Shown in pieces: positions 27,218-34,974 of a stretch of DNA of 64,000 nt. Source of the DNA: Defluviimonas sp. SAOS-178_SWC (GTDB taxonomy: Bacteria > Pseudomonadota > Alphaproteobacteria > Rhodobacterales > Rhodobacteraceae); the NCBI RefSeq assembly GCF_039830135.1, contig NZ_CP156080.1:100707-164706 (forward strand). Direction: 5' to 3'. Both the position numbers and the translations under genes were made by a program. Under the pieces are notes generated by a model. It saw nothing but the letters and a program-made list of their open reading frames with translations. It ran no database searches and was not told where the DNA came from. The stretch's first letter is position 1. The number at the start of each line of letters is the position of its first letter.

Positions 27218-28186
27218 TCAAACGTTCCAGGGAAGCTTGTCGAGGTCGACATTGCCGCCGGTGATGATGACGCCGACACGTTTGCCTTTGAACGTGCCGG
27301 GGTTCTTGAGGATGGTGGCAAGCGGCACGGCGCTCGACGGTTCCATCACCACCCGGAGGTGCTTCCAGGTGAGTTTCATCGCGTCGATGATCTCCTGCTC
27401 CGACGCGGTGTAGATATCGGAGACATGGTTCGACACGAAATGCCAGGTGAGGTCCTTCAAAGGCACCAGGAGCCCGTCGGCAATGGTCTTGGGCGCATCG
27501 TCGGCGATGATGTGGCCGGCCTTGAAGCTGCGATAGGCGTCGTCGGCCTGCTCAGGCTCGGCGGCGATGACCCTGGTTTCCGGCGCCAGCGTCGACAGCG
27601 TCAGGCAGGTGCCCGAGATCATGCCGCCGCCGCCGATCGGGGCGACGACGAAATCAAGCCCGTCGGCCTGCTCCATCAGCTCGCGCGAGCAGGTCCCCTG
27701 CCCCGCGATGACGCGGGGATCGTTGTAGGGATGCACGAAGTCGCCGCCGGTTTCAGCCTGCACCTTGGCAAAGGTCGCCTCGCGCGACGAGGTCGAGGGC
27801 TCGCATTCGGTGATCTTGCCGCCGTAGCGGCGCACCGTGTCCTTCTTGGCCTGCGGCGCGGTCCGCGGCATCACCACGTTGCAGGGAATGCCGCGCAGCA
27901 TCGCCGCGTAGGACAGGCACGAGGCATGGTTGCCGGACGAATGCGTGGCCACGCCCTTCTTCGCCTGCTCTTCGGTCAGCCCGAAGACCGCGTTGGTGGC
28001 GCCGCGCACCTTGAAGGCGCCCGGCTCCTGGAAGTTCTCGCACTTGAAGAACAGCTCGCAACCCGCCAGTTCGTTCAGGTAGTCCGAGGTGCGGACCGGC
28101 GTGCGGCGGATATGCGGCTTGATGCGCTCATGCGCGGCCAGCATGTCCTCGTAGGTCGGGATATAAAGGGTTTCGGTATCGCTCAT
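27218..28186 (-). CDS. bhcB: beta-Hydroxyaspartate dehydratase BhcB
   Basis: BhcB dehydrates erythro-beta-hydroxyaspartate to iminosuccinate, which BhcD then reduces. The 322-residue protein is of the serine/threonine dehydratase fold-II type. PLP-binding Lys lies in NFQEPGAFKVRGATNAVFGL, the substrate loop is HSSGNHASCLSYAAML, the PLP phosphate loop is VAPIGGGGMISG, and EPSSAVPLA lies late in the protein. The ATG at 28186 overlaps the bhcA stop by one base, so translation is coupled. A longer in-frame reading upstream is not used because it would run through bhcA. On its own it could be annotated threo-3-hydroxyaspartate ammonia-lyase; the cluster decides for BhcB. Confidence 0.94.
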   Translation of the reverse strand: MSDTETLYIPTYEDMLAAHERIKPHIRRTPVRTSDYLNELAGCELFFKCENFQEPGAFKVRGATNAVFGLTEEQAKKGVATHSSGNHASCLSYAAMLRGIPCNVVMPRTAPQAKKDTVRRYGGKITECEPSTSSREATFAKVQAETGGDFVHPYNDPRVIAGQGTCSRELMEQADGLDFVVAPIGGGGMISGTCLTLSTLAPETRVIAAEPEQADDAYRSFKAGHIIADDAPKTIADGLLVPLKDLTWHFVSNHVSDIYTASEQEIIDAMKLTWKHLRVVMEPSSAVPLATILKNPGTFKGKRVGVIITGGNVDLDKLPWNV

Positions 28187-29376
28187 CACGCCGCCGCCTT
28201 CTTCACCGCGTTCGCGTCGTTGCGATAGTAGTCCTGGGCCGCCGCGACGCCGGAGCCGAGTTTCACCTTCAGGCCGAGATCGGCCATCACCATCTCGGCC
28301 GTTGCGATGCCCGAAAGCGCCAGCACGTCGGTGAGCATGCCCAGATGGCCGATGCGGAACACCTTGCCCGCCACCTCGCCGAGGCCGACGCCGAAGGCGA
28401 CGCCGTATTTCGAGGCGGCATGGGTGACGATCTCGGTCGCGTTGAAGCCCTCGGGCGTGCGGATCGCACTCACGGTGTCGGAATAGACGTCGGGGCGCGC
28501 GGCGCAAAGCTTCAGGCCCCAGGCGTCGACGGCGCGGCGCACGCCTTCGGCGATGCGGTGGTGACGGGCGAAGACGTTTTCCAGCCCCTCTTCCAGCAGC
28601 ATGTCGGTGGCCAGCTTCAGCCCGTTCATCAGGCCGACCGGCGGCGTGTAGGGGAAGGCGTTGTTGGCGTACCCCTTGGTCATGTCGTCGATGTCGAAGA
28701 AGGTGCGCGGCAGCTTGGCGGTCTTCGAGGCCGCGATGGCCTTGTCCGAGAAGCCGAGGATGGCGAGGCCGGCGGGCAGCATGAAGCCCTTCTGGCTGCC
28801 GGTGACGGCGATGTCGACGCCCCATTCGTCGAAGCGGAAATCCATCGAGGCGATGGAGGACACGCCGTCGACGAAGAGCAGCGCGGGATGCTTCGCGGCG
28901 TCGAGCGCGCGGCGCACCGCGGCGATGTCCGATTTCACGCCGGTCGCGGTCTCGTTGTGCGTCGCCAGCACGACCTTGATCTGGTGGCCGGTATCGGCGG
29001 TCAGGATCTCTTCGTAGCGGTCGGCGGGCAGGCCCTCGCCCCAGGTGGTCTCGACGATCTGGACGTCAAGCCCGTGGCGCTGGCACATGTCGATCCAGCG
29101 ATGGCTGAACATGCCGTTGCGCGCCGCAAGAACCTTGTCGCCGGGCGACAGCGTGTTGGAGATCGCGGTCTCCCAGCCGCCGGTGCCGGTCGAGGGATAG
29201 ATGAAGATCCGGGCCGTATCGGATTTCAGGATCTTGCGGACATTGTCCAGGCAGGGGTTGAGGATCTTGCCGAAGACCGGCGACCGGTGGTCGATCGTCG
29301 GCATGTAGCAGGCCTTGCGGATCTCTTCCGGCATGTTGGTCGGGCCGGGAATGAAAACGGGATTCTGGAAGCTCAT
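28186..29376 (-). CDS. bhcA: Aspartate-glyoxylate aminotransferase BhcA
   Basis: BhcA transaminates glyoxylate to glycine with aspartate as donor, giving oxaloacetate as the net product of the cycle. The 396-residue protein is a class-V aminotransferase related to serine-glyoxylate transaminases. It starts FQNPVFIPGPTNMPEEIRKA, has IYPSTGTGGWETAISNTLSP, VLATHNETATGVKSD, the Asp of LLFVDGVSSIASMDFR, and the PLP Lys in DIAVTGSQKGFMLPAGLAIL near residue 195. I chose the ATG at 29376 with GAGGAGG six bases upstream over an ATG five codons earlier. It is the first gene of the minus-strand bhcABCD unit and is divergent from bhcR. Confidence 0.95.
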   Translation of the reverse strand: MSFQNPVFIPGPTNMPEEIRKACYMPTIDHRSPVFGKILNPCLDNVRKILKSDTARIFIYPSTGTGGWETAISNTLSPGDKVLAARNGMFSHRWIDMCQRHGLDVQIVETTWGEGLPADRYEEILTADTGHQIKVVLATHNETATGVKSDIAAVRRALDAAKHPALLFVDGVSSIASMDFRFDEWGVDIAVTGSQKGFMLPAGLAILGFSDKAIAASKTAKLPRTFFDIDDMTKGYANNAFPYTPPVGLMNGLKLATDMLLEEGLENVFARHHRIAEGVRRAVDAWGLKLCAARPDVYSDTVSAIRTPEGFNATEIVTHAASKYGVAFGVGLGEVAGKVFRIGHLGMLTDVLALSGIATAEMVMADLGLKVKLGSGVAAAQDYYRNDANAVKKAAA

Positions 29377-29571
29377 CTGCGCCCTCCTCAAGCGATTTCG
29401 TCAAAATTACGCGATTCTCGGAGTTGCGGATACTTTTTAGAAAACGTTTTTCATTTATTGCTAGAGACAGATTTACAATTTATAATCAATATGTTGCATT
29501 TTTCAGCGGCAACAGGTGATCTTCTGCAATATCGCGAAAGAGTTTCTAAATTAGGCGAACGGAGGTTGAAA
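29377..29571. promoter_or_regulatory. AT-rich bhcA-bhcR divergent promoter with palindrome AAAACGTTTT
   Basis: This 195-base gap is much more AT-rich than its surroundings, as expected for back-to-back promoters. A perfect ten-base palindrome AAAACGTTTT lies at 29441-29450, and TTGC...GCAA arms flank TTTTTCAG around 29492-29510. In Paracoccus denitrificans BhcR binds the bhc promoter region; which of these elements it uses here cannot be decided by reading. Confidence 0.55.
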
Positions 29572-30390
29572 ATGGACGAGAAGCCAGCCCGCAGGGGGCG
29601 CCCGCGCGCCTGGTCCGGATCGGCATCGCAGCCAACCATCCGGGCCCTCGACAGGGCGCTCGACGTTCTCGACGCGATCGCTGCCGCGAACGGATTGACG
29701 CTCAGCGAGATTTCGCGGCAGCTCGGCGAGTCGCCGGCCACGATCTACCGGATCCTGACGACCTTCGAGGCCCGCGGGATGGCAGAGAGCGAGGCGCATA
29801 GCCAGGTCTGGCGGGTCGGCGCCGCCGCGTTCCGGCTGGGCACCGCCTTTCTGAGGCGCAGCAACGTGCTGGAACGCAGTCAGGCACAAATGCGGCTCCT
29901 GATGGAAACGACCGGCGAGACATCGAACCTCGGGATCGAGAGGAACGGGGCGGTGATGTTCATTGCCCAGGCCGAAACGCATGAATCGATCCGCGCCTTT
30001 TTCCCGCCCGGCACGGTGTCGCCGATGCATGCCTCGGGTATCGGGAAGGCGCTGCTCAGCCGCTATGAGGACAGCCGGGTGAAGGATTTCCTGCACGACC
30101 GGCAGCTGGAACGGTTCACGGACAAGACCATCACCTCGCGCGAGGCGCTGCTCGACGATCTGAAACAGATCCGCGCGGTGGGATATTCCTATGATGACGA
30201 GGAACGCACGACCGGGATGCGGTGCGTCGCGGCCCCGATCATCGATGCCTATGGCAAGGCCGTCGCGGGCATTTCGGTGTCCGGCCCCACGCACCGCATG
30301 CGCTCGGACATGATTCCGCGCCTCGGTCTTTTGGTTGCCGCCGCCGCCGCGCGCGTGTCGCGCGACATTGGCGCGGCAATACGGCCCTGA
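29572..30390 (+). CDS. bhcR: IclR-family regulator BhcR
   Basis: This 272-residue IclR regulator has a short basic N-terminus, an HTH (LTLSEISRQLGESPATIYRI), and the effector-binding domain with FPPGTVSPMHASGIGKALLS and GMRCVAAPIIDAYGKAVAGI, the canonical IclR C-terminal motif. GGAGG lies eight to ten bases before the ATG at 29572; longer in-frame readings to the left run antisense through bhcA and are not real. It is divergent from bhcABCD, as in Paracoccus denitrificans where BhcR activates the cluster and responds to glyoxylate. Here it may also coordinate the neighbouring allantoin genes, since both supply or consume glyoxylate. Confidence 0.93.
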   Translation: MDEKPARRGRPRAWSGSASQPTIRALDRALDVLDAIAAANGLTLSEISRQLGESPATIYRILTTFEARGMAESEAHSQVWRVGAAAFRLGTAFLRRSNVLERSQAQMRLLMETTGETSNLGIERNGAVMFIAQAETHESIRAFFPPGTVSPMHASGIGKALLSRYEDSRVKDFLHDRQLERFTDKTITSREALLDDLKQIRAVGYSYDDEERTTGMRCVAAPIIDAYGKAVAGISVSGPTHRMRSDMIPRLGLLVAAAAARVSRDIGAAIRP

Positions 30391-30469
30391 AGCGTGCCGA
30401 GTTCGAGCTGATTCAAGTCAAACCCGGCAGGCTATGGACCGCATCACCGCCGATTATTTAACGCGTCGC

Positions 30470-31288
30470 CTAAAGCGGCATGTGGCGGTTCACGTCCTTG
30501 TAGAGCAGATACCGGAACGGGCCGGGACCGCCGGCATAGCACGCCTGCGGGCAGAAGGCCCTCAGCCACATGTAATCGCCGGCCTCGACTTCCACCCAGT
30601 CCTGGTTGAGACGGTAGACCGCCTTCCCTTCGAGCACGTACAGACCGTGTTCCATCACATGGGTTTCGGCAAACGGAATGACCCCGCCCGGCTGGAAGGT
30701 CACGATCGTGACATGCATGTCGTGGCGCAGGTCGGTCGGATCGACGAAGCGCGTGGTCGCCCAGGCGCCGTTGGTGTCGGGCATCGGCGTCGGCGCGATG
30801 TCGTTTTCGTTCAGGATCAGCGGATCGGGCGCGTCGAGCCCCTCCACCGCCTGATATGCCTTGCGGAACCAGTGGAACCGCGCCGTGACCTTGCCGGTGT
30901 TGCGCAGCGTCCAGTCGGCGTCGGGCGGGATATAGGCGTAGCCGCCCTCTTCCATCGCATGCGTCGTACCCTCGATGGTCAGCGACAGATCGCCCTCGAC
31001 CACGAACAGAACCGCCTCGACCCCTTCATCCGTCTCGGGCCGGTCGCTGCCGCCGCCGGGCAGGACCTCGGCGATATATTGCGAGAAGGTTTCGGCGAAG
31101 CCCGACAGGGGCCGCGACAGGACCCAGAACCGCGCATCGTCCCAGAAGGGAAGCAGGCTGGCCACGATGTCGCTGAAGGTGCCACGGGGAATCACCGCAT
31201 AGGCTTCGGTGAACATCGCGCGGTCGGTCAGAAGCTGCGTCTGCGGCGGCAGGCCGCCCGTCGGCGCGTAATAGGATCGCTTGGACAT
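30470..31288 (-). CDS. allE: (S)-ureidoglycine aminohydrolase
   Basis: AllE releases ammonia from S-ureidoglycine to give S-ureidoglycolate, the substrate of AllA. The 272-residue bicupin shows YYAPTGGLPPQTQLLTDRA at the start, FSQYIAEVLPGGGSDRPETD and VLFVVEGDLSLTIEG in the first cupin, and in the second HVTIVTFQPGGVIPFAETHV, MEHGLYVLEGKAVYRL and a final YLLYKDVNRHMPL, all typical of UGHY/AllE. The metal ligands in the C-terminal cupin (His, Glu, His) are present. I chose the ATG at 31288; an upstream TTG would add seven residues. Its presence implies an allantoate amidohydrolase elsewhere, because none is found in this window. It faces bhcR and is divergent from the histidine kinase gene. 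Confidence 0.94.
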   Translation of the reverse strand: MSKRSYYAPTGGLPPQTQLLTDRAMFTEAYAVIPRGTFSDIVASLLPFWDDARFWVLSRPLSGFAETFSQYIAEVLPGGGSDRPETDEGVEAVLFVVEGDLSLTIEGTTHAMEEGGYAYIPPDADWTLRNTGKVTARFHWFRKAYQAVEGLDAPDPLILNENDIAPTPMPDTNGAWATTRFVDPTDLRHDMHVTIVTFQPGGVIPFAETHVMEHGLYVLEGKAVYRLNQDWVEVEAGDYMWLRAFCPQACYAGGPGPFRYLLYKDVNRHMPL

Positions 31289-31485
31289 CGTGGCATCTCT
31301 CTCGGTCAACTTCGCCGCCTACATAAGAGCCCTTGCGGCGCAACCTGCCAACGCCTTTCCCGTAAGGGATTGGCTGAAGGTTTGAATTGCCTATTTTGAC
31401 AATCGGCCTCTTGACCCGCGAACGCCCCGGAACGCGGCGGAAAGAGTGGTTTCCGGGACAGATTCAAGCCGGTAGTCTGGCCGCG

Positions 31486-33030
31486 ATGAGCACCGGAATC
31501 CGTGACAGCCTGACGACACCACGACGCGGCGCAATCCTGATGGGATTGGCCGCGCTCCTGTGCCTCATCGCCGTTGCCTCGGCGCTTCTCGAACAGCGCC
31601 GGCTGTCCGGCGAACTTCTCAGCGAAGCCTCGGCGCTGCACCGGCTCGCGTCGCAGCGCGCCGATCAGCACGACGCGCATCTGACCGCGCTTTCCGCCGT
31701 CGCGGTCGCCGAAAACAGTGCGCGGCCGGATCTGTTCCTCGACGTCGCCTCGACCATCACCCGTTTCTATCCGCGGATCGCGGCGATCGACCTCGTGCCG
31801 CTGAACGCGCCGCGCAGCTACGTGACGACGCGGGTGGCCCTGCCGGACGGGACATCCGATGTGATCCGCGACGCGGTCGCGGAATCGGACGGGCAGCTTG
31901 TCCTGCGGGCGGCGCCGGGGACGCCGGGCCATTACCTCGTCGTCAAGCGGAGCCCGAACACCGACAATCCGCGCTACGGCCTGGCGCTGGAGGTCGACGC
32001 CGCAGCCCTTCTCGCCACCGAGTCCGCCTTCTGGTCGCGGCCCTCGGTCAGCCTCGCCCTGTCGCTGCCTGACGGAACCATGCTGGCGCAAAGCGGGCCG
32101 GTTGCGGCGCCGCTTTTCGAACGGATGCTTGGCAGCGCCTCGCAACCGCTGCGCTTTCAGGCCGGGATCACGCCGAAGCTCGCGGACCTGCTGCCGGCGG
32201 GCCGGCTTGCGGGCATTCTCGTGCTTGCGACGCTGCTTTACACGGCGACGATGCTCGGGCTGCGGCAGATGGTCCGGGCGCGGCGGGCCGAGCGCGAGGC
32301 GCTGCTGAGCGCGCAGGAAGCGCGTCTCGCCCATGCCTCGCGGGTCAATGCGCTTGGCGAGATGGCCAGCGGCATCGCGCACGAACTGACCCAGCCGCTC
32401 GCCGCCATTCTCAGCCAGGCGCAGGCCGGCGGGCATCTGGCAAGACGCGGCGACGCGGACGCTCTCACCCCGGTCCTGAACGCTATCGTGGAGCAGGCGC
32501 GGCGCGCCTCGGCAATACTCGAACGGCTGCGGAACTGGACGCGACCACCGACCGGCGCACGCACGACTTGCGCCGCAGATGCGGCGGTCCGCAACGTCGA
32601 GGCGCTGCTGCGGGCCGAGGCTGCGCGGTCGGGCATCACCCTCGTCGCCGACCTGGGCCCCGAGGCCCTGCCGGTTCGCGCCGACCAGGTGGAGCTTGAG
32701 CAGATCCTGTTCAACCTCGTGCGCAACGCGATGGAGGCGGTTGCGGTCGGCGACCGCCGGCTTGTCACGATCCGGGCGCGGCGCGAGAACGGGCGGGCCG
32801 TGATCGATGTCGCCGACACGGGACCGGGCGTGCCGCCGGACCTGCGCACCCGCCTGTTCGAGCCGTTCGTCACCGGAAAGCCGGGCGGCACCGGCCTTGG
32901 CCTTGCGCTCTGCCAGCGGCTGGCGGAACGAATGCAGGGCGATCTTGCGCTTTTGGCGGATGGGCCGGACACCGTGTTCCGCCTGCGCCTGCCGCTGGCG
33001 GGCCAAACCGCGCGGGAGGCCGCCGCATGA
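31486..33030 (+). CDS. Membrane sensor histidine kinase (FixL/DctB-like)
   Basis: This sensor kinase of about 514 residues begins with an N-terminal membrane anchor (GAILMGLAALLCLIAVASAL, about residues 15-36). A periplasmic sensing domain of about 200 residues follows, then a second membrane segment LAGILVLATLLYTATMLGLR near residue 240 and the catalytic core. The phosphoacceptor box is GEMASGIAHELTQPLAAI near residue 295, the N box is EQILFNLVRNAMEAV, and the G boxes are DTGPGVPP and GGTGLGLAL. The HELTQPL form is typical of the DctB/FixL group. I chose the ATG at 31486. The stop overlaps the response-regulator ATG (ATGA). The signal is unknown; a secreted HbpS-like protein encoded downstream may be an accessory sensor. 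Confidence 0.92.
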   Translation: MSTGIRDSLTTPRRGAILMGLAALLCLIAVASALLEQRRLSGELLSEASALHRLASQRADQHDAHLTALSAVAVAENSARPDLFLDVASTITRFYPRIAAIDLVPLNAPRSYVTTRVALPDGTSDVIRDAVAESDGQLVLRAAPGTPGHYLVVKRSPNTDNPRYGLALEVDAAALLATESAFWSRPSVSLALSLPDGTMLAQSGPVAAPLFERMLGSASQPLRFQAGITPKLADLLPAGRLAGILVLATLLYTATMLGLRQMVRARRAEREALLSAQEARLAHASRVNALGEMASGIAHELTQPLAAILSQAQAGGHLARRGDADALTPVLNAIVEQARRASAILERLRNWTRPPTGARTTCAADAAVRNVEALLRAEAARSGITLVADLGPEALPVRADQVELEQILFNLVRNAMEAVAVGDRRLVTIRARRENGRAVIDVADTGPGVPPDLRTRLFEPFVTGKPGGTGLGLALCQRLAERMQGDLALLADGPDTVFRLRLPLAGQTAREAAA

Positions 33031-33635
33031 CCCACCCGGTCTACCTCGTGGATGACGACGACGCGGTGCGCGAGGCGATGGCGCTCCTGCTGCGGACGGT
33101 CGGGCTCATGGTGCGGGGCTTCGCCTCGCCCGAGCGGTTCCTGTCGGAGCTTTCCACGCTGACGCCCGGCTGCCTCATCCTCGACATCCGCATGCCGGTG
33201 ATTTCGGGCCTGAAATTGCAGGAACGGCTGTCGGAGAGCGGCATCGACTGGCCCACGGTCATCATCAGCGGCCACGGCGATATCGAGGCCTGCCGCCGGG
33301 CCTTCCGAAACGGCGCCATGGACTTCCTCAGCAAGCCGGTGGACGAACAGGATCTGATCGACGCGATCCAGAAGGGCCACGCGGAACTGGACCGGCAGCA
33401 GTCGCGGGCCTCCGAGGCCGCCGAGGCGCGGCATCTCATGTCGCGGCTGACCGGGCGCGAGGGCGAGATCCTCGAGATGATCGCCAGGGGTCTCACGACG
33501 CGACAGATCGCCACCGCGCTCGACCTGTCGCCGCGCACGGTCGACAGCCATCGTGCCGCCATCGGCGCCAAGCTCGGCACCACCTCGGCGGCCGAACTGA
33601 CGCGGCTCTGGCTGGAAACCCGGGAAGCTCCGTAG
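33027..33635 (+). CDS. FixJ/NarL-type response regulator with LuxR DNA-binding domain
   Basis: This 202-residue response regulator pairs with the kinase just upstream, whose stop it overlaps. The receiver occupies about residues 1-120, with acidic DDDD near the start, the phosphoacceptor Asp in CLILDIRMPVISGLKL around residue 53, the conserved Ser of VIISGHGD, and the Lys in FLSKPVDEQDL. The C-terminal LuxR helix-turn-helix is LTGREGEILEMIARGLTTRQ followed by IATALDLSPRTVDSHRAAI. It is FixJ-like in arrangement. Likely targets are the hbpS-like and ankyrin genes that follow on the same strand. Confidence 0.94.
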   Translation: MTHPVYLVDDDDAVREAMALLLRTVGLMVRGFASPERFLSELSTLTPGCLILDIRMPVISGLKLQERLSESGIDWPTVIISGHGDIEACRRAFRNGAMDFLSKPVDEQDLIDAIQKGHAELDRQQSRASEAAEARHLMSRLTGREGEILEMIARGLTTRQIATALDLSPRTVDSHRAAIGAKLGTTSAAELTRLWLETREAP

Positions 33636-33723
33636 AACTACCGATACCGCCGCAAGGGCTACGAATTCCGCCCCGCCCGGCGCAGCGCTAGGTGTGCGTC
33701 ATCACATCCCGAAGGAGGACACG

Positions 33724-34206
33724 ATGATCCGCAACCTGACCCTCGCCGCCGCCCTGCTCGCGCCGATCCCGGTGGCCGCGCAAGACCTGCCGACCGCGCC
33801 GTACCTGCCGCTCTCCATGGCGCAGACCGCCGCGCAGACCGCGCTCGACGCCTGCGCCGCCGAAGGCCACAACGTCAGCGTCGTCATCGTCGCCCGCAGC
33901 GGCGTGACCTCGGTCCTGCTGCGCGCCGACAATGCCGGCCCGCACACCGTGGGCAGCAGCACCGGCAAGGCCTTCACCTCCGCCAGCCTCGGCCGCGACA
34001 CGGCCGGTCTCGCCGGCTTCATCGGCGAGAACCCGCAGAACGACGGCCTGCGCGACATGGACCCGCGCCTGGTGATCCAGGCCGGCGGCCTGCCGATCAA
34101 GATCGGCGGCGCGCTCGTCGGCGGCATCGGTGTCGGCGGCGCGCCGTCGGGCGATGCCGACGCGGCCTGTGCCCGCGCCGGTCTCGACGCGATCGGCGCC
34201 GAGTGA
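33724..34206 (+). CDS. Secreted HbpS/GlcG-family protein
   Basis: This 160-residue precursor has a signal peptide (MIRNLTLAAALLAPIPVAAQ). The mature domain belongs to the GlcG/HbpS (DUF336) family, shown by TAAQTALDACAAEGHNVSV, VVIVARSGVTSVLLRADNAG, TGKAFTSASLGRDTAGLAGF and a glycine-rich end GALVGGIGVGGAPSGDADAA. HbpS of Streptomyces is a secreted heme-binding octamer that modulates the SenS/SenR two-component system; the same three-gene neighbourhood is seen here. The GlcG name by contrast comes from glycolate operons, and its role is unclear. AAGGAGGA precedes the ATG. Heme binding cannot be judged from sequence alone. Confidence 0.88.
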   Translation: MIRNLTLAAALLAPIPVAAQDLPTAPYLPLSMAQTAAQTALDACAAEGHNVSVVIVARSGVTSVLLRADNAGPHTVGSSTGKAFTSASLGRDTAGLAGFIGENPQNDGLRDMDPRLVIQAGGLPIKIGGALVGGIGVGGAPSGDADAACARAGLDAIGAE

Positions 34207-34220
34207 TCTTACCTCGACAG

Positions 34221-34248
34221 GGGCGGCCGTCCTTCCGGGCGGCTGCCC
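34221..34248 (+). terminator. Stem-loop between the HbpS-like and ankyrin genes
   Basis: GGGCGGCCGTCC and GGGCGGCTGCCC pair over 12 positions, two of them G-U, around a TTCC loop. A T-containing but not T-rich stretch follows. It probably reduces read-through from hbpS-like into the ankyrin gene. Confidence 0.55.
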
Positions 34249-34272
34249 GACCCTTGTTCAAAAGGTGCGCCC

Positions 34273-34941
34273 ATGCGACTTCTGACCGCCATGTTCCTGC
34301 TGTTCTCGGCCGCCGCCGCGGCCCAGACCCCGCCGTCCGCGGCCGAGATCGCCGCCTATGACGGGCTGCACCGCGCCGCGCAGGCGAACGATGTCGCGGC
34401 CATCCGCAGGCTCGCGGCCGGGGGCGCCGATCTGGACGCCCGTGACGGGGCCGGCCGCACCCCCGCGCATGTCGCGGCCTTCGCCTCGAACGACGACGCG
34501 CTGACGGCACTGGCCGAGGCGGGCGCCGACATGAACGCGCTCGAAGACCGCGTCTACGACGTCCTGACCATCGCCGCGGTCGCCGACGATGCGGACATGG
34601 TCTCGCTCGCGCTCGATCTCGGCAACCGCGCCGACCTGATCACCAGCGTCTATGACGGCACCGCGCTGATCGCCGCGGCGCATCTGGGGCATCACGAGGT
34701 TGTCCGGCGCCTGATCGCCGGTGGCGCGCCGCTCGATCACGTCAACAACCTCGGCTGGACGGCGCTGATGGAGGCGGTCGTCCTGGGCGATGGCGGCCCG
34801 GATCACACGGCCACGGTGCGCGCCCTTGTCGAGGCCGGGGCGGATACGGCCATCCCCGACCGCGAAGGCGTCACGCCGCTGCAACATGCGATGGCACGCG
34901 GCTACGGCGAGATCGTGGCGATCCTCAGCGCCGCCAGATAA
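34273..34941 (+). CDS. Periplasmic ankyrin-repeat protein (copy 1)
   Basis: This 222-residue precursor has a signal peptide (MRLLTAMFLLFSAAAAAQ) followed by about five ankyrin repeats: DGLHRAAQANDVAAIRRLAA, DGAGRTPAHVAAFASNDDAL, a more divergent repeat from VYDVLTIAAVADDADMVSLA, YDGTALIAAAHLGHHEVVRR, LGWTALMEAVVLGDGGPDH and EGVTPLQHAMARGYGEIVAI. It is a protein-interaction scaffold with no catalytic domain and is probably periplasmic. It is paralogous to the ankyrin protein of the minus-strand amidohydrolase operon; both share HVNNLGWTAL-EAV-LGDGGP. It is the last gene of the two-component/hbpS group and converges on the GntR gene. Confidence 0.88.
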   Translation: MRLLTAMFLLFSAAAAAQTPPSAAEIAAYDGLHRAAQANDVAAIRRLAAGGADLDARDGAGRTPAHVAAFASNDDALTALAEAGADMNALEDRVYDVLTIAAVADDADMVSLALDLGNRADLITSVYDGTALIAAAHLGHHEVVRRLIAGGAPLDHVNNLGWTALMEAVVLGDGGPDHTATVRALVEAGADTAIPDREGVTPLQHAMARGYGEIVAILSAAR

Positions 34942-34974
34942 CGGCGCAGGGTGTCAGCCAGACCCCGATCTGGG

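Noticed and set aside
27218..28186. Reading bhcB as an ordinary threonine dehydratase
   Set aside because: The tight bhcA-bhcB-bhcC-bhcD order with a divergent IclR gene fits the beta-hydroxyaspartate cycle better than threonine breakdown.
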